Source of the DNA: Microbispora amethystogenes
Lineage (GTDB): Bacteria; Actinomycetota; Actinomycetes; Streptosporangiales; Streptosporangiaceae
DNA: 64,000 nt
Assembly (NCBI RefSeq): GCF_016863015.1
Contig: NZ_BOOB01000013.1
Location: 124,001 to 188,000, forward strand
Direction of reading: 5' to 3'
This document shows, in pieces, positions 25,327 to 36,125 of this stretch. Every line of letters starts with the position of its first letter. Position 1 is the stretch's first letter. The position numbers were made by a program, and so were the translations under genes. Under the pieces are notes generated by a model, which was given only the letters and a program-made list of their open reading frames with translations, had not been told where the DNA came from and searched no databases.

Positions 25327-25410
25327 ATGACCGACGTCGTCTTCGCCGCCCTGACGATCGCGAGCTTCGCGATCCTGGGCCTGGTCGTGAGCGCGGTGGA
25401 GCGGTTGTGA
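25327..25410 (+). CDS. 27-aa membrane peptide at the head of the kdp operon
   Basis: ATG 25327 encodes [20 protein letters not shown] and seven further residues, a single hydrophobic helix with a short charged end. CAAGGAGTGGGG provides the ribosome-binding site. Its stop overlaps the kdpF GTG (GTGA), so it is translated with the operon. Similar tiny ORFs precede kdpF in other actinomycetes; its role is unknown. It may help assemble or stabilise the Kdp complex (inference). Confidence 0.75.
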   Translation: MTDVVFAALTIASFAILGLVVSAVERL

Positions 25411-25496
25411 GCGCCGCCAACGCCGCCGGGCTGGCCGTGGTCTCCGTCCTGGTGATCTTCATGGTCGTGGCCCTGCTGTTCCCGGAGCGGTTCTGA
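25407..25496 (+). CDS. kdpF: KdpF, small subunit of the Kdp potassium pump
   Basis: A 29-residue single-span peptide ending in [12 protein letters not shown], the conserved C-terminus of KdpF. In E. coli KdpF acts as a lipid-like stabiliser of KdpABC. The GTG start overlaps the upstream 27-aa ORF and the stop overlaps the kdpA ATG (TGATG). Confidence 0.9.
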   Translation: MSAANAAGLAVVSVLVIFMVVALLFPERF

Positions 25497-27196
25497 TGAC
25501 CCCTTCGGCAAATTCCGCCGTCGGCGCCGTCCTGGTCACCGGGACCGTCTTCCTCGCCCTGGCGCTCTGCTACCGGCCGCTCGGCGACCACATGTTCCGG
25601 GTCTACACCGGTGCCCGGCACTGGCGGGTCGAGCGGGTGGTCTACCGGCTGGTGGGCGTGGACGCCGACGCCGAGCAGCGGTGGCCGGCGTACGCCCGCG
25701 CGCTGCTCGCGTTCTCGATCGTCTCCGTGCTCGCCCTCTACGCCCTGCAACGGCTGCAGGACCACCTGTTCCTCAGCCTCGGGATGCCCGCCGTACCCCC
25801 GGACCTGGCATGGAACACCGCGGTCGCGTTCGTCACCAACACCGACTGGCAGGCGTACTCGGGCGAGTCGGCCATGGGGCACGTCGTGCAGACCGCGGGC
25901 CTCGCCGTGCAGAACTTCGTGTCCGCGGCGGCGGGCCTCTCCGTGGCGGTCGCGCTGGTGCGCGGGTTCGCCCGCGCGAGGAGCGACACGCTCGGCAACT
26001 TCTGGGTCGACCTGGTGCGCGGCACGATCCGGATCCTGCTGCCGATCGCGTTCGCCGCCGCGATCCTGCTGGTGGCCGGGGGAGCGCTGCAGAGCTTCGG
26101 CGGCCATCACGGCTGGACCACCCTCGCGGGCGGCGGGCAGACCCTCACCCCGGCCGGCGCGGCGAGCCAGGAGGCGATCAAGGATCTGGGCACCAACGGC
26201 GGCGGCGTCTTCAACGCCAACTCCGCCCATCCCTGGGAGAACCCCACCGCCTGGACGAACCTGCTCCAGATCTTCCTGCTCCTGGTGATCGCGACGTCCC
26301 TGCCCCGGACCTTCGGGCGGATGGTCGGCGACAACCGGCAGGGCTACGTCATCGTCTCGGTGATGGCGTTTCTCGCCCTGATCAGCATCGGCGTGACCCA
26401 GACGGCCGAACTGCACGCGGCCGGCACCGTACCCCAGGCCACGGCGGGTGCGGCGCCGCAGTGGAGCGGCCTGGCGGCGGAGGGCCGCGAGGCCCGGTTC
26501 GGCGTGCCCGACTCCGCGCTGTTCGCGAGCGCGGCGACCCTGACCTCCACCGGCTCGGTCGACTCCGCCCACGACTCCTACACGGCGTTCGGCGGCGGCA
26601 TGCTGATCTTCAACATGCTGCTCGGAGAGGTCGCGCCCGGCGGCGCCGGCTCCGGTCTGTACGGGATCCTCGTCCTCGCGGTGATCACCGTCTTCGTGGC
26701 CGGTCTGATGGTCGGCCGCACCCCCGAATACCTGGGCAAGAAGATCGGCTCCCGGGAGATCAAACTGGCCTCGCTGTACTTCCTGGCGACCCCCGCCCTG
26801 GTGCTGCTGGGCACGGCGGTCGCGATGGGCACGACAGCGGGCCGTGCGGGCATCGGGAACGGAGGCGCCCATGGCCTCTCGGAGGTCCTCTACGCCTTCG
26901 CCTCCGCGGGCAACAACAACGGCTCGGCCTTCTCCGGGCTGTCGGCGAACACGCCCTTCTACAACACGGCCCTCGGCCTGTGCATGCTGTTCGGCCGGTT
27001 CCTGCCCATGGTGCTGGTCCTGGCGCTGGCGGGCTCCCTGGCCCGGCAGGCTCCGGTCCCCGTCTCGGCGGGCACGCTGCCGACCCACCGCCCGCAGTTC
27101 GCCGGCCTGCTCGCCGGGGTGACGATCGTCCTCGTCGCCCTCACCTTCCTCCCCGCGCTCGCGCTCGGGCCGCTCGCGGAAGGACTGTCCCGATGA
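25496..27196 (+). CDS. kdpA: KdpA, potassium-binding channel-like subunit
   Basis: A 566-aa polytopic membrane protein. The selectivity-filter-like loops are seen as [18 protein letters not shown] and [12 protein letters not shown], together with [13 protein letters not shown] near the first pore. It takes K+ from outside for the P-type ATPase KdpB. It overlaps kdpF at its start and kdpB at its stop (ATGA). The length is normal. Confidence 0.96.
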   Translation: MTPSANSAVGAVLVTGTVFLALALCYRPLGDHMFRVYTGARHWRVERVVYRLVGVDADAEQRWPAYARALLAFSIVSVLALYALQRLQDHLFLSLGMPAVPPDLAWNTAVAFVTNTDWQAYSGESAMGHVVQTAGLAVQNFVSAAAGLSVAVALVRGFARARSDTLGNFWVDLVRGTIRILLPIAFAAAILLVAGGALQSFGGHHGWTTLAGGGQTLTPAGAASQEAIKDLGTNGGGVFNANSAHPWENPTAWTNLLQIFLLLVIATSLPRTFGRMVGDNRQGYVIVSVMAFLALISIGVTQTAELHAAGTVPQATAGAAPQWSGLAAEGREARFGVPDSALFASAATLTSTGSVDSAHDSYTAFGGGMLIFNMLLGEVAPGGAGSGLYGILVLAVITVFVAGLMVGRTPEYLGKKIGSREIKLASLYFLATPALVLLGTAVAMGTTAGRAGIGNGGAHGLSEVLYAFASAGNNNGSAFSGLSANTPFYNTALGLCMLFGRFLPMVLVLALAGSLARQAPVPVSAGTLPTHRPQFAGLLAGVTIVLVALTFLPALALGPLAEGLSR

Positions 27197-27225
27197 GCCG
27201 GAGGGCTGTCCCGATGAGCCGGAGG
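27185..27225. repeat. tandem duplication of the kdpB start region
   Basis: A 20-bp sequence containing the ribosome-binding site-like GGAGG and an ATG recurs exactly with a 21-bp period, at 27185-27204 and 27206-27225. It gives kdpB two in-frame ATG codons (27193 and 27214), each preceded by a purine-rich Shine-Dalgarno sequence. Confidence 0.9.
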
Positions 27226-29316
27226 ACCGTTCGGGGTGCCGGCGGGGGAACGGCCGGTCTCCGGCAGGCGGCCCGCGCGCTGCCCGGGGCGGTGCGGAAG
27301 CTGAACCCCGCCGTCATGTGGCGCAACCCGGTCATGTTCATCGTCGAGATCGGCGCGCTCTTCACCACCGTCCTCGCCGCCGCGACCCCGTCCTTCTTCG
27401 CCTGGGCGATCACCGGATGGCTGTGGCTGACCGTGCTGTTCGCCAACCTGGCCGAGGCGGTGGCGGAGGGCCGCGGCAGGGCGCAGGCGGCGGCGCTGCG
27501 CGCGGCGAGACGCGACACGGTCGCCCGCCGCCTCGTCGACCCGGCCGTCCACGCCAAGTGGGAGGAGATCGGCGCGCCCGACCTGCGCCAGGGCGACCAC
27601 GTGATCGTCGAGGCCGGCGAGACCATCCCCGGCGACGGCGACGTGGTCGAGGGCATCGCCTCGGTGGACGAGTCGGCCATCACCGGGGAGTCGGCGCCGG
27701 TCATCCGCGAGTCCGGCGGCGACCGCTCCGCCGTCACCGGCGGCACCCGGGTCCTGTCGGACCGGATCGTCGTACGGATCACCCAGCGGCCGGGCGAGAG
27801 CTTCCTCGACCGGATGATCGCCCTGGTCGAGGGGGCCGACCGCAGGAAGACGCCCAACGAGATCGCCCTCAACATCCTGCTGGCCGCACTGACGATCATC
27901 TTCCTGGTCGCCACCGCGACCATGCAGCCGCTGGCCGTCTTCTCGCGCTCGGTCAACCCCGGCGTGGCCGACTCCATCGCCCTCACCTCCGACGGGGTCA
28001 CCGGCGTCGTGCTGGCGGCGCTGGTCGTCTGCCTCATCCCCACCACGATCGGCGCGCTGCTGTCGGCCATCGGCATCGCCGGGATGGACCGCCTGGTCCA
28101 GCGCAACGTGCTCGCCATGTCGGGCCGGGCGGTCGAGGCCGCGGGCGACGTGTCCACGCTCCTGCTCGACAAGACCGGCACGATCACCCTGGGCAACCGG
28201 CAGGCGGCGGCGTTCCTGCCCGTGCCGGGTGTGCCCGTGCTGGAGCTGGCCAGGGCGGCGCAGCTGTCGAGTCTCACCGACGCGACCCCCGAGGGCCGTT
28301 CCATCGTGGTCTACGCCAAGAACGCGTACGGGCTGCGCGAGCGGGAGCCGGGCGAGCTCGCCCACGCCGGGTGGGTCCCCTTCACGGCGCAGACCCGCAT
28401 GTCCGGGGTGGACATGGACGGCCGGCGGATCCGCAAGGGCGCCGCCACCGCGGTCATGAAGTGGGTGCGCGACAACGGCGGCCATCCGACCGTCGACGCG
28501 GGTCACCTGGTCGACGGCATCTCCGCCTCCGGCGGCACCCCGCTGGTGGTGGGCGAGGTGAGCGGCGGCGCGGCCCGGGTGCTCGGGGTCATCCACCTCA
28601 AGGACGTGGTCAAGGAGGGGATGCGCGAGCGGTTCGACGCGATGCGCCGGATGGGCATCAGGACCGTCATGATCACGGGGGACAACGCGCTGACCGCCAG
28701 GGCCATCGCGGAGGAGGCCGGGGTCGACGACTTCCTCGCCGAGGCCACCCCCGAGGACAAGCTCGCCCTGATCAGGCGGGAGCAGGAGGGCGGCCGGCTG
28801 GTCGCGATGACGGGCGACGGCACCAACGACGCGCCCGCGCTGGCGCAGTCGGACGTCGGCGTCGCCATGAACACCGGCACCAGCGCCGCCAAGGAGGCCG
28901 GCAACATGGTCGACCTCGACTCCAACCCGACCAAGCTCATCGAGATCGTGGAGATCGGCAAGCAGTTGCTGATCACTCGCGGCGCGCTGACCACGTTCTC
29001 GATCGCCAACGACGTCGCGAAGTATTTCGCGATCATCCCGGCGATGTTCGCCGCGGTCTATCCGGGCCTGGACGCGCTCAACGTCATGCGCCTGGCCAGT
29101 CCGCAGTCGGCCATCCTGTCCGCGGTCGTCTTCAACGCCCTGGTGATCGTGGCGCTGATCCCGCTGGCCCTCAAGGGCGTGCGCTACCGGCCGAGCAGCG
29201 CCTCGACCCTGCTGCGGCGCAACCTGTGCGTGTACGGCCTGGGCGGGATCGTGGTCCCCTTCGCCGGCATCAAGCTGATCGACCTCGTCGTCCGCCTCCT
29301 TCCGGGGATGTCCTGA
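27193..29316 (+). CDS. kdpB: KdpB, P-type ATPase catalytic subunit
   Basis: A 707-aa P-type ATPase. Seen are [19 protein letters not shown] (actuator TGES), [13 protein letters not shown] (phosphorylated Asp), the nucleotide-domain [11 protein letters not shown], and [20 protein letters not shown] at the hinge. It energises K+ uptake through KdpA. ATG 27193 overlaps the kdpA stop. A second ATG at 27214 results from a 21-bp duplication of the start region, so the N-terminus [13 protein letters not shown] is repeated and either start could be used. KdpC follows 1 bp later. Confidence 0.96.
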   Translation: MSRRAVPMSRRTVRGAGGGTAGLRQAARALPGAVRKLNPAVMWRNPVMFIVEIGALFTTVLAAATPSFFAWAITGWLWLTVLFANLAEAVAEGRGRAQAAALRAARRDTVARRLVDPAVHAKWEEIGAPDLRQGDHVIVEAGETIPGDGDVVEGIASVDESAITGESAPVIRESGGDRSAVTGGTRVLSDRIVVRITQRPGESFLDRMIALVEGADRRKTPNEIALNILLAALTIIFLVATATMQPLAVFSRSVNPGVADSIALTSDGVTGVVLAALVVCLIPTTIGALLSAIGIAGMDRLVQRNVLAMSGRAVEAAGDVSTLLLDKTGTITLGNRQAAAFLPVPGVPVLELARAAQLSSLTDATPEGRSIVVYAKNAYGLREREPGELAHAGWVPFTAQTRMSGVDMDGRRIRKGAATAVMKWVRDNGGHPTVDAGHLVDGISASGGTPLVVGEVSGGAARVLGVIHLKDVVKEGMRERFDAMRRMGIRTVMITGDNALTARAIAEEAGVDDFLAEATPEDKLALIRREQEGGRLVAMTGDGTNDAPALAQSDVGVAMNTGTSAAKEAGNMVDLDSNPTKLIEIVEIGKQLLITRGALTTFSIANDVAKYFAIIPAMFAAVYPGLDALNVMRLASPQSAILSAVVFNALVIVALIPLALKGVRYRPSSASTLLRRNLCVYGLGGIVVPFAGIKLIDLVVRLLPGMS

Positions 29317-29317
29317 A

Positions 29318-30169
29318 ATGAAACACCTGCCCAGTTCGATCCGCCGGCACCTGGCCGCCGTCCGCGCGGTGCTGGTGCTCACCGTGGTGACGGGGGTCGT
29401 CTACCCACTGGCCGTCACCGGGGTCGCCCAGGTCCTGTTCCGGCACCAGGCGAACGGCAGCCTGGTCGAGCGGAACGGCAGGGTCGTCGGCAGTTCACTC
29501 GTCGGCCAGTCGTTCACCGACTCCTCCGGCGCCCCGATCCCCCGTTACTTCCAGAGCCGGCCGGCCGCGGCCGGGCACGCGTACGACACCACCGCCACCG
29601 GGGCGAGCAACCTCGGGCCGGAGGACGTCGTCGACACCCTCCCCGCGCCGGGCCGGACCGGCCGGCGGTCCCTGCTCACCCAGGTCTGCGCGCGCTCGCT
29701 GGCGGTGGGGCGGCTGGAGGGCGTCAGCGGCGCCCGCCCGTTCTGCGCCCCCGGCGGGGTCGGCGCCGTCCTCAGGGTCTTCCCCGCGGCCGGCGCCGCG
29801 ACCAGGGCCGTCTCGGTCAACCAGGCCTGCCCGGCCACCCCGTTCGTCCCCCGCTACCAGGGCGTACGGGTCGAGTGCGCCCGGCCGGGCGAGGACTACT
29901 CCGCGGGCCGCACCGTGCCCGTCCGAGGCGCCGTCACCCGGGTCGCGGTCCCTCCTGACGCGGTCACCGCCGGCGCGTCGGGGCTCGACCCGCACATCTC
30001 CGTGGCGTACGCCGTGCTGCAGGCGCCCCGCGTCGCGAGGGCCCGCGGCCTCACAGTGGAGAGGGTGCTGGACCTCGTCCGGCGGCACACCGTGAGCCCC
30101 TGGCTCGGCTACGTGGGCCGCCCGGTCGTGAACGTGCTCGAACTCAACCTCGCCCTGGACGGGGAGTAG
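29318..30169 (+). CDS. kdpC: KdpC, with a cysteine-containing central extension
   Basis: A 283-aa protein with an N-terminal membrane segment, the QSRPAAAGHAYDTTATGASN block and the C-terminal GLDPHISVAYAVLQAPRVAR and VNVLELNLALDGE of KdpC. Typical KdpC is about 190-200 aa. The extra 80 or so residues lie between SNLGP and the GLDPHIS block and contain four Cys in two roughly parallel halves (RPFCAPGGVGAVL and VRVECARPGEDYS). The segment is extracytoplasmic, so disulfides are plausible. Long KdpC forms occur in some actinomycetes. KdpC helps couple KdpA and KdpB. Confidence 0.93.
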   Translation: MKHLPSSIRRHLAAVRAVLVLTVVTGVVYPLAVTGVAQVLFRHQANGSLVERNGRVVGSSLVGQSFTDSSGAPIPRYFQSRPAAAGHAYDTTATGASNLGPEDVVDTLPAPGRTGRRSLLTQVCARSLAVGRLEGVSGARPFCAPGGVGAVLRVFPAAGAATRAVSVNQACPATPFVPRYQGVRVECARPGEDYSAGRTVPVRGAVTRVAVPPDAVTAGASGLDPHISVAYAVLQAPRVARARGLTVERVLDLVRRHTVSPWLGYVGRPVVNVLELNLALDGE

Positions 30170-30178
30170 GAGGCCGCG

Positions 30179-32733
30179 GTGGCACGCGGGCGGCTGCGGA
30201 TCTACCTGGGCGCGGCACCGGGAGTGGGCAAGACGTACGCCATGCTCGACGAGGGCCGCCGGGGCCTGGAGCGCGGCCGGGACGTCGTCGTCGGGCTCGT
30301 CGAGACGCACGACCGCCCCCGGACCGCCGCGCTGCTGGCCGGCATGGAGGTGATCCCCCGCAGGCAGGTGATCTATCGGGGGGCCGCCTTCGGCGAGCTG
30401 GACGTGAAGGCCGTCATCGCCCGCCACCCGAAGATCGCGCTGATCGACGAGCTGGCGCACACCAACGTGCCCGGCTCCGGGCACCCCAAGCGGTGGCAGG
30501 ACATCGAGGAGATCCTCGACGCCGGCATCGACGTGATCTCCACCGTGAACATCCAGCACCTGGAGTCGGTCAACGACGTCGTGTTCCAGATCACCGGCAT
30601 TCCGCAGCGCGAGACCGTGCCGGACGAGGTGGTGCGGCGGGCCGACCAGGTCGAGCTGGTCGACATGTCGCCCGAGGCGCTGCGCCGCCGCATGGCGCAC
30701 GGGAACGTCTACCGGCCGGAGAAGATCGACGCGGCTCTGTCCAACTACTTCCGGGTGGGCAACCTCACCGCCCTGCGGGAGCTGGCGCTGCTGTGGGTCG
30801 CCGACAAGGTCGACGAGCAGCTCGACCGTTACCGCGCCGAGCACGGCATCGCGGGCACCTGGGAGGCGCGTGAGCGGGTGGTGGTGGCCCTCAGCGGCGG
30901 GCCCGAGGGAGACACCCTGCTCAGGCGGGCGGCCCGCATCGCCGACCGGACCAAGGGCGCCGACCTGCTGGCCGTACACGTGACCACCGGCGAGGGGCTG
31001 ACCGGCGCGCACCCGGCGCACCTGGCCCGCCAGCGGGCGCTGGTGGAGAGCATGGGCGGCAGCTATCACCAGGTCGCCGGCGCCGACATCGCGCACGCGC
31101 TGCTCGACTTCGCCCGCGGGGTCAACGCCACCCAGCTGGTGCTCGGCGCGTCCCGGCGGGGCCGGCTGGCCCGGCTCCTCTCCCCGGGCGTCTCGGTGAT
31201 CACCACCGCCGACTCCGGCTCGATCGACGTGCACATGGTCACGCACGAGGAGATGAGCAGGGGACGGCGCCGGGCGCCGCGGCGGGAGGCCGCCCTCACG
31301 CCGGGACGGCGGCTGGCCGGCTGGGTGCTCGCCGTCCTGGGGATGGGCGCGCTGACCGCCGTGCTGCTCCCGTTCCGCGACGAGCTGCGGCTGCCCAGCG
31401 AGATGCTGCTGTATCTGCTCATGGTCATCGCGGTCGCCCTGGCCGGGGGCCTGTGGCCGGCCCTCGCCGCCGCCGTCGGCGGGTTCCTGCTGCTCAACTG
31501 GTTCTTCACCGCGCCCACGCACACCTGGACGGTCTCCGACCCGGAGAACGTCTTCTCGCTGGTCGTCTTCGTGCTCGTCGCCGCCACGGTCAGCGCCGTC
31601 GTGGATCTGGCGGCCCGCCGTACCCGCGAGGCCGCGCGGGCGGGCGCGGACGCCGCGCTGCTGTCCACCCTGGCCGGGCACGTGCTCCGGGGCGACGCCG
31701 CGCTGCCGTCCCTGCTGGCCCGGCTGCGGGAGACGTTCGGCCTCGCCTCGGTCACGTTGCTCGAACGTGCCGGCACACCCGTCCCGGACGACCGGAGCGA
31801 CCCGCGGGCGTGGCGGATCGCGGCCACCGCGGGCGGCACGCCCTGCACCAGCCCGGCCACGGCCGACACCGACGTCGTGATCGACGAGGAACTGACGCTC
31901 GCGGTGCGCGGACGGCTGCTGGACGCCGCCGACCGCCGGGTGCTGGAGGCGTTCGCCGCGGAGGCCGCCGTCGCGCTGCGCCAGCGGCGGCTGCGGGAGG
32001 AGGCCGACCAGGCCCGGCCGCTGGCCGAGGCCGACCGGATGCGTACGGCGCTGCTCGCCGCCGTCGGCCACGATCTGCGCACACCGCTGGCGTCGGCCAG
32101 GGCCGCGGTCGAGAGCCTGCGCACCACCGGCGTCGACTGGTCGCCCCAGGACCGGGAGGAGCTTCTCGCCACCGCCGACGAATCGCTGATCAAGCTGAAC
32201 CGGCTGGTGGACAACCTGCTCGACATGAGCCGCCTGCAGGCGGGCGTGCTCGGGCTGGCGCGTCAGCCGGTCGCCCTGGAGGAGGTGGTGCCCAGGGCGA
32301 TCGACGACCTCGGGCCGCCCGGCGACCGCGTCGACGCCGACGTCTCCGTCGAGCTTCCCGAGGTCGTCGCCGACGCCGCCCTGCTCGAACGCGTCCTGGT
32401 CAACCTGCTGTCGAACGCGGTCCGCTACAGTCCGCCCGAGGAGCGGGTCCTGGTCACCGCCAGCGCGTACGGCGACCACGTGGAGGTCCGGGTCGTCGAC
32501 CGCGGCCCCGGCATCCCCCGCGAGGCCCACGACCGGGTCTTCCTGCCGTTCCAGCGGCTGGGCGACCGGGACAGCCACACCGGCGTCGGGCTGGGCCTGG
32601 CCCTGTCGCGCGGGCTGGCCGAGGCCATGGGTGGCACGCTGGTCCCGGAGGAGACGCCCGGGGGAGGCCTCACCATGATCCTCACCCTGCCCGTCTCCAC
32701 ACCGGTGCCCGCCGTACGTCCCAAGGAGCTTCC

Positions 32734-32737
<4 letters not shown>
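30179..32737 (+). CDS. kdpD: KdpD, osmosensing histidine kinase
   Basis: An 852-aa sensor kinase. The N-terminal KdpD domain has Walker A GAAPGVGKTYAML and DELAHTNVPGSGH. A universal-stress-protein-like domain follows (residues 230-350), then four membrane helices (DUF4118, about 375-480), a GAF-like region, the HisKA box AVGHDLRTPLASA near residue 635, and the ATPase motifs NLLSNAVRYS and DRGPGIP. It should phosphorylate KdpE at low K+. GTG 30179 has AGGAGG overlapping the kdpC stop. The stop overlaps kdpE (GTGA). Confidence 0.95.
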
Positions 32738-33402
<665 letters not shown>

Positions 33403-33410
33403 CCGTCACG

Positions 33411-34025
33411 TCACGCCGGTCGGCGTGCGAGGCCGAGATGGTCGAGGTGGTAGGAGATCGCGGTCGTCGCGTTCTCGGCGGTGCGTTGACCGAGCAGGAC
33501 TCCGGTGCCGAGTCCCGCGGACAGGGCGAGCAGGATGGCGGCCTCGGTGCGGGGGTCGCGGTGCGGGGGCAGGGCTCCGTCGCGCTGGGCGCTGCGGAGC
33601 TGGTCGGCGAGGAAATGCTCCATGGCGTCGGGGGCGCGCAGGAAGGGCTGGGCCGCCAGTGCGGGGTCGGTGGCCGCCTGGACCGCGTAGGCGGTGTACA
33701 CGAGGTGGAAGGTGCGGCTGTCCTGGTCGGTCGGGAGCGCCTCGGTCAGCACGGCCTCGATGATCGTCCGGGGGTCGTCGGGGGCGCCGGCGTCGCGTAC
33801 CCGGGCCTGGATCCGTTCGCGCTGGCGCCCGGCCAGGTGGCCGAGCGCGGCGAGCAGGAGTTTCTCCTTGGTTTCGAAGTAGTACTGCACCAGGCGCAGG
33901 GAGACGTTCGCCTCGGCCGCGACCGACCGCATCGTGACCGCGTGCAGGCCCTGGCCGCCGGCGACGCGGAGCAGCGCCTCCAGGATCTGGGTGTGCCGTG
34001 TGTCGCGGTCGGCCAGTTTGGGCAT
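33411..34025 (-). CDS. TetR-family repressor
   Basis: A 204-aa TetR regulator. The N-terminal helix-turn-helix (ILEALLRVAGGQGLHAVTMR, VSLRLVQYYFETKEKLLLAA) is followed by a ligand-binding domain of unknown specificity. It is divergent from an alpha/beta hydrolase gene with an 84-bp gap holding a long palindrome, so it probably represses both itself and the hydrolase. The inducer is likely a hydrolase substrate or a toxic small molecule (inference). Confidence 0.9.
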   Translation of the reverse strand: MPKLADRDTRHTQILEALLRVAGGQGLHAVTMRSVAAEANVSLRLVQYYFETKEKLLLAALGHLAGRQRERIQARVRDAGAPDDPRTIIEAVLTEALPTDQDSRTFHLVYTAYAVQAATDPALAAQPFLRAPDAMEHFLADQLRSAQRDGALPPHRDPRTEAAILLALSAGLGTGVLLGQRTAENATTAISYHLDHLGLARRPA

Positions 34026-34057
34026 CGCCTGTCCTCTGTGATCACGGAAAAGTTTGG

Positions 34058-34089
34058 TACATGTGTATTATCTCTTTGATACACCGGTA
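34058..34089. promoter_or_regulatory. candidate TetR operator between divergent genes
   Basis: Arms TACATGTGTAT (34058-34068) and ATACACCGGTA (34079-34089) form an inverted repeat matching at 9 of 11 positions around a 10-bp AT-rich centre. It sits between the TetR start (34025) and the hydrolase start (34110). Confidence 0.7.
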
Positions 34090-34109
34090 TTAAAGATTCC
34101 GGAGGCGGC

Positions 34110-35051
34110 ATGACCAGGACCACGGTGGGGCGGTTCACCGGCGAGGAGGCGAGGGAAGAGTTTCTGCGGGCGTACGAGCGGGCCATGGAGCTGTGGCCCC
34201 GGCCGCGCTGGGAAACCGATGTCGAGACCAGCTTCGGTGTCGTCCACGTGCACCGATATGGAACCGGCGAGGGCGATCCCGTCGTGCTGCTGCACGGCGC
34301 CGGCGCCAACGCCGCCACCTGGTACCCGCAGGTCGCCGCGCTGGGCGAGCGCCACCCGGTGATCGCGGTCGACACCATCGACGACCCCGGACGGAGTGTG
34401 CAGCACACGGTGGTGGCCGACTCGGCCGACAACGCCCGGTGGGTGAACGAGGTGCTGGCCGGGCTCGACCTGCGCCGCGTTCACCTGGTCGGGCTCTCCT
34501 ATGGCGGCTGGCTGGCCCTCAACCAGGCCATCCACGGCCCCGAACGGCTCGCCTCCGTCATCCTGCTGGACCCGGGCGGCGTGAGCAGGGTGCCCGCGAA
34601 GTTCTTCCTCAACATGATCGCCGGAGCCCTGGCGATGCTCGCCCCGCGCCGGTTCCGCCCGCGGCTCGGACGGCTGCTGGCCAACGTCGCGCTCATGTCA
34701 CCCCCCGAGCTGATGAAGCCGATCATGATGGGGTATCGCACGTTCGGACCCACCCGCCCGCCGGCCCGGCCGTTCACCGACGAGGAACTGCGCGCGGTGT
34801 CCGTACCCACATTCGCGCTGCTGGCCGGGCGGAGCGCACTGCTGGACGTCTCCGCCGCCCGGCGCAGGATCCAGAACCTCATCCCCGGCGTCGAGGTCGA
34901 CGTCCTGCCCAAAGCCGGGCACGGACTCCCGCTGGAGGTCCCGGACCTGGTGAACCAGCTTATTCTCCGCTTCATCGACGCCCAGACTTCAGACACACAG
35001 ACTCCGGACGCCCAGATTCCGGCGAACGAGCAGCACCAGGCCGATCTCTGA
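34110..35051 (+). CDS. alpha/beta hydrolase
   Basis: A 313-aa alpha/beta-hydrolase-fold protein. Seen are LLHGAGANAATW (oxyanion region), the nucleophile elbow GLSYGGWLAL with Ser near residue 132, and the catalytic-His region LPKAGHGLPLEVPDLVNQ near 270. It may act as an esterase, lipase-like or C-C hydrolase; the substrate is not evident. It is divergent from the TetR repressor and probably controlled by it. The last 20 or so residues are a Thr/Gln/Asp-rich repeat-like tail (AQTSDTQTPDAQIP) with no fold role. AGATTCCGGAGG lies just before the ATG. Confidence 0.88.
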   Translation: MTRTTVGRFTGEEAREEFLRAYERAMELWPRPRWETDVETSFGVVHVHRYGTGEGDPVVLLHGAGANAATWYPQVAALGERHPVIAVDTIDDPGRSVQHTVVADSADNARWVNEVLAGLDLRRVHLVGLSYGGWLALNQAIHGPERLASVILLDPGGVSRVPAKFFLNMIAGALAMLAPRRFRPRLGRLLANVALMSPPELMKPIMMGYRTFGPTRPPARPFTDEELRAVSVPTFALLAGRSALLDVSAARRRIQNLIPGVEVDVLPKAGHGLPLEVPDLVNQLILRFIDAQTSDTQTPDAQIPANEQHQADL

Positions 35052-35080
35052 GAGCTGCCTCGTTCCTGAGACCTCCCGAG

Positions 35081-35242
35081 TCAGCCGGGGAGGCCGGGGA
35101 GGAACTGCGGCCCCTGGCCCCAGAACGAATGCCACAGCGCCGCCAGCAGCCAGAAGACGCCCAGGCCGATCGCGGCACCCAGCACGACGACGAGAACGAT
35201 CAGTTTGAGCAACGCGTGGGTGGAGCGCCGGGAGACGGCCAT
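35081..35242 (-). CDS. 53-aa membrane protein, copy 1 of a duplicated small gene
   Basis: The frame encodes MAVSRRSTHALLKLIVLVVV, then LGAAIGLGVFWLLAALWHSF and a WGQGPQFLPGLPG tail. It has a basic N-terminus, one or two hydrophobic segments and an aromatic end. I do not recognise the family. A paralogue at 43475 is identical at 40 of 50 aligned residues, and the conservation covers the whole reading frame, which supports it being a real gene. It lies downstream of the ABC operon and after a remnant SRPBCC-like gene, in the same order as copy 2. Confidence 0.8.
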   Translation of the reverse strand: MAVSRRSTHALLKLIVLVVVLGAAIGLGVFWLLAALWHSFWGQGPQFLPGLPG

Positions 35243-35335
35243 GCGCTGATCTTCGATCGCGCCCGGGGACCGGTCAAGGGCGGGCCGGGGTCACTGGCCG
35301 TACGAGAATCGGAGGCGCGCGTTGATCAGGACGTT
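35081..35335 (-). repeat. direct-repeat module, copy 1 (flanks ABC operon)
   Basis: The region matches 43475-43722 at most positions and in the same orientation. It covers the small membrane gene, the spacer and the last codons of an SRPBCC-like gene. A further match (35340-35382 with 43976-44018) covers the first codons of the same gene; the middle, about 250 bp, is absent here. Confidence 0.9.
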
Positions 35336-35382
35336 GAGCCGGGAGGCGGTTGCTTCCGCTCCCGCGAACCCGGCTCGATCAC
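35291..35382 (-). pseudogene. remnant of SRPBCC-like gene, internally deleted
   Basis: GTG 35382 overlaps the ABC ATPase stop (GTGA) and starts VIEPGSRERKQPPP, matching VNELGSRERRQPPP of copy 2. It then jumps directly to the gene's C-terminal coding DNA (RLNVLINARLRFSYGQ in another frame). The whole central domain is missing and the frame is broken, leaving an 18-codon ORF. This is clear gene decay by internal deletion relative to 43676-44018. Confidence 0.8.
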
Positions 35383-36125
35383 GCCGTGGGGGTTTCGGCG
35401 GCAGGAGAGCCGGCCTCGGTGAGGGTGCCGTCGTGGAGTTCGAGGACCCGGTCGGCGACGGCGATGAGGAGGGGGTCGTGGGTGGCGACCAGGGCGGTGA
35501 CGCCCTCGCCGCGTACGACGGCGTGGAGCAGCTCCATGATCTGCCGCCCGGTCTGGGAGTCGAGCTGGCCGGTCGGCTCGTCGGCTATCAGCAACCGGGG
35601 CCGGTTGGCGAGGGCGCGGGCCACCGCCACCCGTTGCCGCTGGCCGCCGGACAGCTCGTACGGCCGCTGGTTCATGTGCTGGTCCAGCCCGACCATGGAC
35701 AGCAGCACGCGGGTGCGTTCCTCCCGTTCGGCCGCGGGTGTGCGGAGCAGGCGCATCGGCACGCCGACGTTCTCCGCCGCCGACAGGACGGGGATCAGCC
35801 CGAACGACTGGAAGACGAACCCGATGACGTCGCGGCGCAGTTCCAGCAGTCCGGCCTCGGGCAACTCGCTGACGACGCGCCCCGCCACGGTCACCCGCCC
35901 CGTGTCGGGGCGGTCGAGCCCGCCGATCTGGTTCAGCAGGGTGGTCTTGCCGGATCCGGAGCGGCCGCGGACGGCGATCAGCTCGCCGGGGTAGGCCTCG
36001 AACGACACCTCGCGCAGGGCCACCACCTTCTTGGGCCCCGTCCGGTACGCCTTGCCGACTCGCTCCACGACGACGAGCGGCTCCCCCGGCCGGCCGGGGG
36101 CGACGGATGCGTCTCGATCGCTCAC
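35379..36125 (-). CDS. ABC exporter ATPase (LolD/MacB type), second
   Basis: A 248-aa ATPase with Walker A GRSGSGKTTLLNQI, signature YELSGGQRQRVAVARALA, Walker B LLIADEPTGQLD and H-loop VATHDP. The MacB/FtsE class works with FtsX-like permeases in lipoprotein or drug export, or in mechanotransmission. GTG 36125 overlaps the preceding ATPase stop (GTGA). It is the last intact gene of the four-gene operon; its own stop overlaps the remnant SRPBCC start. Confidence 0.9.
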   Translation of the reverse strand: MSDRDASVAPGRPGEPLVVVERVGKAYRTGPKKVVALREVSFEAYPGELIAVRGRSGSGKTTLLNQIGGLDRPDTGRVTVAGRVVSELPEAGLLELRRDVIGFVFQSFGLIPVLSAAENVGVPMRLLRTPAAEREERTRVLLSMVGLDQHMNQRPYELSGGQRQRVAVARALANRPRLLIADEPTGQLDSQTGRQIMELLHAVVRGEGVTALVATHDPLLIAVADRVLELHDGTLTEAGSPAAETPTA

